Positions 58,530 through 64,000 of a stretch of DNA of 64,000 nt are shown here, piece by piece. The stretch is taken from NCBI GenBank assembly GCA_030141605.1, contig JAQGDQ010000017.1, positions 624,001-688,000 on the forward strand, read 5' to 3'. Numbering within the stretch: the first letter of the stretch is position 1; each line of letters opens with the position of its first letter. The position numbers were made by a program, and so were the translations under genes. Below the pieces are notes generated by a model. That model was not told the origin of the DNA. It ran no database searches and saw only the letters and a program-made list of their open reading frames with translations. The DNA is from Tubiluchus corallicola (Eukaryota > Priapulida > Priapulimorpha > Priapulimorphida > Tubiluchidae).

Positions 58530-59150
58530 CTGTGAAACAATTTCACTTGATGGTGCACACTGCGCACTTTCTTGCACGTTAGTAAAGGAAAGGAAAGATT
58601 TGGTTGATATTACAAAAACTTCGCTTTCCGGCTGAAAATCTCAGCTCTACCTATATTACAAGGTACTTCACTTATGGTGATGGTAATTGTGGTCATCCTT
58701 GGCATAAATGATTTATTAATTGCTCTTATTGTGTTTTCAACTGAAGGGAATAAGTGCTTTACTTTTCTCTTGTATTTTGGAGCTTACCCTGATCAATGCA
58801 TATAAAAAGAAAAGGCATACATTGATAACATTCTCTACTACTCTGTCCATTCTCAATATCGAATTGCCGTTACTTATTTTGCATGGAATTGTTGTCACTA
58901 TAATCGTGTATATTCAAAAAATGTATACTTTTTAACAGAATAAGAAAAACATCATTTTTCACAATCCAAGATATTTTGCTAGGGATGTAATATAGCAGCA
59001 TTTCTTCAGATAGATGGAACCAATCTTCCACGAGATACTGCAAAATGTACATTTGGTGGATTTTCATTGTAGTCATGTTAAGCTGGTTATATCTGTATGT
59101 TGGCTGTGTTGACAAATACTCACACTGTAGTTTTCTGACACTCTCATCTT
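58530..59150 (+). pseudogene. Ionotropic-receptor-like pseudogene, copy C
   Basis: Pieces homologous to copy B appear in order but in different frames: ETISLDGAHCALSCTLVKER at about 58535 (S1 start), RYFTYGDGNCGHPWHK at about 58660 (compare KYFTDNGGNVSV), LHGIVVTIIVYIQKMYTF at about 58880 (M1), PRYFARDV at about 58965, AAFLQIDGTNLPRDTAK at about 59000 (pore) and MYIWWIFIVVMLSWLYLYVG at 59045 (M3). Stops and frameshifts lie between them. The S2 and M4 parts are absent. More diverged than copy A, so older or faster decaying. Confidence 0.8.
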
Positions 59151-59329
59151 TTTGTGATGCTAAGAGAAATGATGGCCTGTTCGTACAGAAAGGGTTTTTA
59201 CAGAAACCTTGTAAAACACTGACATTGATTCTGAACTTGAAAAGTTGTGGTTGAAATGGTTGACAACCTACCTGTCACGATGTTTGAGGATAGTCTTATT
59301 TTAACTTACACACAACAGTAGTCTTTGTG

Positions 59330-59480
59330 GTAACAGTTATAAGCCTTTTCACAGCTCCAGAGATAGATAATGATCGTTAACAGGTCAAAGGTTAAGTGTA
59401 CCAGATAACACATATAAGTACACTTGACAACACCTCGCAGCCCATGCTATTGTAATAGTAACAATTTTAACATTTAGCTA
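59330..59480 (-). repeat. Dispersed repeat family R5, copy 2
   Basis: The reverse complement of this block matches 6300-6445 at about 75%, from ATTACAATAGCATGGGCT to GTGAAAAGGCTTAT. It lies between receptor copies C and D. Confidence 0.65.
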
Positions 59481-60499
59481 GGCCATACCTACTTAATTTT
59501 TTTCTTGTTCCCAAGCAAGATTCTGCTAGTAACCCTAAATCACTCTACACACAGACTAATGCATAATTTAGTAAAGTCCGCATAAAACAACTGAACTACT
59601 AAACTAATGCTTTGCATTACGCACATGTCATATGACGATTGTAGTTAAGACGCATTGCTGTGGTACACTCAACCTTTGATCTACAGCAATTACACGTGTG
59701 CACAACGAAAGTATAAAAAGGCTTATTGTCTTAACTTGATTGTAATACAGGACATTCAGAAACATGGCACTGAATTTTAATTTGCTGCATGGGTTGTGTC
59801 CAAAGTAAGTCCTTACACAGAGATTTTTAACCAACGATTCTTGACATTTATGTAGAGCTCTCTTGTGCAAGTAAGAGTTGACACTTTACTAAAGAACAAT
59901 GGGAGCAATAATTTATTACCACCTAAGCAGCGGGCTAATTCATACTTTAGATTTTACTCATCTTCATCCAGCATTTCTGTTTTTGCGATCAGTTAGTGCT
60001 TTCTTTGTGTTCAGTGTTAACTGAGTGCATATGCTCTAACTTTATGAATGAACAAAAAGTCGTTTTATGAAAGTCCAGTAGCATCCTTTAAATGCCTGAC
60101 CTACACTATCTTGTAATATGGTAGAAACTAGAAGGCATGCAATGTCTTCTCATTAATGTAATTTGCACATGCCTTTTTGTTATGTTAATCCTTTTTAATC
60201 TTTATAACAAAGATTACCTTTCAATAACAACATTAAATTTTAGTCACTGTTGTATTTTACCAGTGTGGTATTGCTGGTAGTTTATTAATTTGGTAATGTA
60301 ATTTAAATATGTTGGTGAGTATTAGTTTTTGTGTTTGAACTGGTAGACCCGCTTACAAATAAATAGTCGTTAGGTTTTATGGCAAAGTTGATTATGGTGC
60401 ATCAGTGATTATGCATATTTTGCCAAAATGTACTACACTATGTTTTCAACTTGATCAATCATTGATCAATATTTCAGTTATCTGAATTAGTGAAATGAA
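59481..60499. other. Spacer between receptor copies C and D
   Basis: No gene recognised. A minus-strand frame at 59628-59870 (80 codons) has no identifiable domain. Confidence 0.35.
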
Positions 60500-61069
60500 A
60501 CATTTGTGCGATTCTTTATGATATTATATCAGTTGTCAGCATTGGTGTCAATGCAAGAGACGTTGCTTAATATAATAACGATCTTTTCCACATTATTTGT
60601 AGCCTATTATATATAGTACAAAACACTTGTTTAATTAATGTAGCTGTAACACCCTGTGTCTATTTTTGCAATGGCCGAGTTGCTGATGTTTACAGTATGA
60701 TGAAAAATTAATTACGTTACCCATTCAACATTACCTGTGTGCATCAGTGCCTCTCTCACAGTTTTTAAATGCTCTTAGTTAATAGGTCTCATTCGAATAT
60801 GTTTCAAAAGTGGCTATCCTGGTTTGAAGGTCTTTAGTCACGGCTTCTTGAAAATGGCAGAGACTGGACTTCTTCAAGCAGAAATTGAGGATTCCTTAAA
60901 AAGGGACGGTCACCATTGTTTAGAACCACATAATAAGCAGACAGTTGGATCAGAATCATTAAATCTCGCTTGCTTAAGTGTAGTATTTTTACTTCTTCTA
61001 TCTGGTATAGCACTTTCTACTGTTCTGGTGTTGATTGAGTATGTATGCTTTAAACTCAAAAAGCAATAA
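60500..61069 (+). pseudogene. Ionotropic-receptor-like fragment, copy D (upstream flank joined to C-terminus)
   Basis: 60500-60800 resembles the upstream flank of copies A and B (TTAATATAATAACGATCTTT, ACAAAACACTTG, CTTAGTTAATAGGT). It is followed directly, at about 60821, by the last quarter of the receptor: FLKMAETGLLQAEIEDSLKR, DGHHCLEPHNKQTV (compare RQDGNHCFLPHTQTI), then an M4-like helix, LACLSVVFLLLLSGIALSTV, ending FKLKKQ at 61069. S1, M1, pore and M3 are missing, so a deletion joined flank to tail. The C-terminal frame is open (81 codons). Confidence 0.75.
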
Positions 61070-61147
61070 ATAAGTAAATAAATAAGCAGAATTTGTAAAT
61101 ATGTGCTTTAGTGCACCAACCTCTTCTGGGATGGTTGAAGTTTGACA

Positions 61148-61231
61148 TCTGACGCGCTGTTGTCAGTAAAATTCTCTGATGCACTGTTGTCAGTAAAATT
61201 CTCTGATGCACTGTTGTCAGTAAAATTCTTT
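61148..61231. repeat. 27-bp tandem repeat, three copies
   Basis: CTGTTGTCAGTAAAATTCT recurs at 61157, 61184 and 61211 (period 27) with nearly identical spacers (CTGATGCA; first copy CTGACGCG). It abuts repeat R1 copy 3. Confidence 0.9.
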
Positions 61232-61735
61232 CTGTTGACATTAAAGGAAGACAGGATGATTTTTCATATACTACCTCATTTTCAAGTCCGATAAAAACAA
61301 CTAACACAATTAATATTGCAAAAATGTTTCTGATTATTAAATAATAGATTAAAACGTAATTAGCTGTGGGAAAGCCCAACTGTTGATGACATCACAAACT
61401 AACATAATTTTCAACAGCAAAAATATTCCACGAGCGTGTTCCACGTGTTTGTGAAAGCGCAAATTGAAGTACAGTGCTACTGTAAGAGATTCAGCGTGTT
61501 GTAATAGAGCTCGGCAAGTTTTAAAATAAAAATTGAAATTTCAAATTTACCGCTGTGCTCAGGCATGAACAGTCGAAGGTGTGCAGTTTGTTACAAACTA
61601 TCACATATGAACTGAGAGGTACAGTACCGGTTTTTGTGCAAAATGCAGGCGCTAGTGCCCATCTAACTAGCGAATGGCAAAATACATTTGGGTCCTACAG
61701 TTTAACATTGGGTCCGGTTTTGCTTTAAAGTTGGA
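61215..61735 (-). repeat. Dispersed repeat family R1, copy 3 (inverted)
   Basis: The reverse complement follows 34236-34870: GCAAAACCGGACCCAATGTT, ACAGTAGCACTGTACTT, AATATTTTTGCTGTTGAAAA, ATTATTTAATAATCAGAAAC and CATCCTGTCTTCCTTTAATG. It lies between receptor copies D and E. Confidence 0.75.
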
Positions 61736-62900
61736 CCAAATGATTAGAAAGGTTCTTTATTTCTTTAATGTATTTGTAACAGTAGTTAATCCAGCAAAGA
61801 ATTGTTGTACATATAAATATGGCTGTTTCTGGATGTTTCCCTCCTACTGGTTCAATAAAATACATATGTTGTATATATTACTGTAAAATATACTATACTA
61901 ATGATACTATAAATAATGTACTGTAGAGTTGTACAAAAAATTGTACAGTGTGGCCCAGATGTCTCACTTTTGATGGGACTGAACCTTTCTTTTTGTACAA
62001 GTCCTGCTATCTTCGCCAAAGTGCTCTGGTGTGCTAAAAAAGTCTCGTTTTTAGCAATTACATGGTAAAATATGAGGCAGATATGCAGTAGTTACAATTC
62101 TATATCTTAAAATTATCACTACACACAACTTAAATTTCGGTAAACTTCAGATTGTTGCAAGTCAAACAAAAACCAACGCTGTACGTTATGGAATGTTTGA
62201 CATCACACCTGTAAGTTATGTCAAATTAACAGGTGACATCATACTAATAATATGTCCTTATCTTGCAATTCAAAAAACCTGGCCACCTATTTTATATCTT
62301 ATTGTCAAACTATGTTTATTGTAATTGCCACTATAGAGATATTACCACATTTTCTGTTTAGATGACTAGCTGTTATGCTGATTTAAAGTAAATGCTTTAC
62401 TGGTCTAAATAAATATCCCATTACTCAGCCAAACGCTGATAACATTTTAGTTTTTAAAGCTTAGATTTATTTCTTATGAATTTTAGTAAGAAATAGTTAA
62501 ATAGTTTCTTTTTTGAATATATAAAATTTAGTGCACACTTACGCAATAACATAAGATTGTATTAAAATAGATATTCCACCTATATATGTCAGTATGGCAT
62601 AAAGATATTGATTGTTGCTTACAAGATAATAGTGATAGTTTGCAAAATAAGATTTGTTTTTATTACGTCACATTAAATCACATTAACTATGTACACATTT
62701 TCTGACATAATTATAACAGCATCTGGGTATTGTAACAACAGCTCCCGAGTAAGCGTACCACCATATTTTAAAATAGCATAGTGCATTGGATGACCTCTGT
62801 AATGCTAGTGTTCGTACAGTGGCGGGCATTTTGTGCATATTGATACACATTTTCTTATGTCCAACAACTGAAGAAGAAGGTTACTTACTAATAAATCATA
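61736..62900. other. AT-rich spacer before receptor copy E
   Basis: No gene, no HSPA14 exon and no receptor homology seen. Several ACATAT/TATATA runs. Confidence 0.4.
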
Positions 62901-62916
62901 GATTTGTTTAGAACCC

Positions 62917-64000
62917 GTGACAACTATGGTACATTATCTGCCATTTGGCATAATCCCTTTCTGCCTTGTAAATGCTTTCATTGGAACTGGCGTGGTAAGC
63001 GTTGCTTCTGTGATAAGAAAAGACAATTCCACTTGTGCGATACAAGGGCCTGTTAATAATAATGGAATGATAATGCCAGTCATAGATGCAGTTGTGTTAT
63101 GATCAGACATTTTCACGTTCAAAAGTGAAGAATAATATATGTTGCTGCAGCCTGTTTCTTAGGCGAGGAATTTTACACTTTGCTTTATTTTGCTATTGAA
63201 ACTGGTACTTCCATTTTGAACCTTGGCAAGGCTGACTTACTCATTCCTTATCACCTACTTATGGTTTAACACAGTAAACTATAATGTATACCATTTCTAC
63301 TTGTGTTGTGGGGTTCAGCATGAAGTATATTAGTCAAGAACAAGAACAGTTACGGGTTGTAACTAAAATTTCTTCAGAAAATTTTTAGCCATTGTTTTAA
63401 TACCGTGTAAAATGAAACAAACACATGTAATTTTATTATTGTAATTTTAATATGAAATAATTTACTATGAAAGTTTATGCATAAACTTGATAAAATCCCA
63501 AAAAAAAATTTTTTTCTTAAATTGTCACAGTTCAAGCTTGATTCATTTAGTAAGTACGTGACAACTAACAACAAACTGTGTGAGCGACAGTACTTTCTCT
63601 ACCTTTACTCAGACATGTGCACATGGCCCCATCTGCACAACAGCCAGACACTACATTGCTGGAGCACACTGTGCTGGGCTGTGAAGCAAACAGTACTACC
63701 CTTGCATGTTCTGGTTGCATTCAAAGTATAAGGAATGAAATAAAGAAAAAAGACTTATTATATTGAATATTATTGATAATATTGAGTGGAAATAGAGGAC
63801 GCTACAATTCACAATACCTATGCACGAACCACCTCTGAACAAGATCACAAACACTTTGAGCATTCAGTGCTCTTATCCTCATTTGTGACGTCAATTTGTT
63901 TGTGTAAGTCTTTTAATCTTATAAATGCTTTTCTTGGACATACAGAAAAAAAGCTGTATATAAAACACACAGTTACTGAGTCCCTTTTTAAGTTGTGATT
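62917..64000 (+). pseudogene. Ionotropic-receptor-like pseudogene, copy E, interrupted by a MITE and by the window end
   Basis: Degenerate pieces in order: a leader-like start (MVHYLPFGIIPFCLVNAFIG, 62917), an S1-like piece at about 63160-63270 (FAIETGTSILNLGKADLLIP, compare LADFGLTDLIISP), then, after the hAT MITE at 63347-63837, the pre-M1/M1 piece EQDHKHFEHSVLLSSFVTSI and HTEKKLYIKHTVTES (compare REELKYFKSASLLSPFAKYI, IEEKLYVHHNKTS). Frames differ between pieces, with stops. It may continue past 64000. The start at 62917 is the least certain part. Confidence 0.65.
63347..63837 (-). mobile_element. hAT MITE, family H1, copy 4, inside receptor copy E
   Basis: Begins CAGTTACGGGTTGTAACTAA (compare CAGTGGCAGCTCGTAGCTAA in the reverse of copy 3) and ends GAACCACCTCTG. 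It is flanked by AACAAGAA (63339-63346) and AACAAGAT (63838-63845), a 7/8 target duplication. Interior words match copies 1-3: AGCCATTGTTTTAATAC, CAGTACTTTCTCTACCTT, GGCTGTGAAGCAAACAGTAC, AATATTATTGATAATATTGA. It interrupts the receptor-like sequence just before the M1 region. Confidence 0.85.

Noticed and set aside
1-64000. CRISPR arrays, operons, Shine-Dalgarno sites, phage or plasmid features, rRNA and tRNA genes.
   Set aside because: The window is intron-bearing animal DNA; the repeats seen are tandem satellites and transposons, and no cloverleaf or rRNA block was recognised by eye. A tRNAscan/Infernal run would be the decisive test.

Overview
The window is a stretch of AT-rich animal nuclear genome. 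Genes are split by GT-AG introns of 0.1 to 4 kb, genes are far apart, and the space between and inside them is filled with decayed DNA transposons, MITEs and a few LINE remnants. Conserved bilaterian genes (NUDT6, UBXN6 and HSPA14 orthologues) sit beside a cluster of divergent ionotropic-receptor-like genes without an amino-terminal domain. Such receptors are typical of protostomes, so a protostome invertebrate, perhaps a chelicerate or similar, is my best guess. The species cannot be fixed from the sequence, and a degenerate CCCTAA array gives a weak hint against insects.

Layout. 1-930: 3' end of a decayed hAT transposon. 2259-11886 (minus): NUDT6-like Nudix hydrolase, 7 exons rebuilt here, with introns full of hAT and pogo-like MITEs. 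11.9-19.0 kb: no recognised gene; several inverted-repeat elements and simple repeats. 19000-19923 (plus): single-exon C2H2 zinc-finger protein. 22343-25180 (minus): two-exon LRR/mucin-stalk single-pass membrane protein whose intron appears to be of the GC-AG class. 27218-28492 (minus): two-exon gene for an unrecognised 152-aa protein. 28.5-34 kb: repeats, including a telomere-like array inside an inverted repeat and a LINE remnant. 34000-35456 (plus): possible two-exon small membrane protein. 35.5-39.5 kb: MITE, a six-unit 83-bp tandem array, and a pogo element with near-perfect termini. 39758-45887 (plus): UBXN6, complete, 6 exons. 47237-53507 (plus): first seven exons of an HSPA14-like Hsp70; the rest of the gene is not visible. 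54.4-64 kb (plus): cluster of five ionotropic-receptor-like copies, one intact and intronless, four broken.

The conserved genes have unrelated jobs: Nudix chemistry; p97/VCP adaptor; ribosome-associated Hsp70. They show no operon-like link. The dynamic parts are the receptor cluster, which grows by tandem duplication that includes the upstream flank and decays by frameshift, deletion and transposon insertion, and the transposon families. Several MITEs sit close to exons or flank them as inverted or direct pairs, which could affect splicing or stability.
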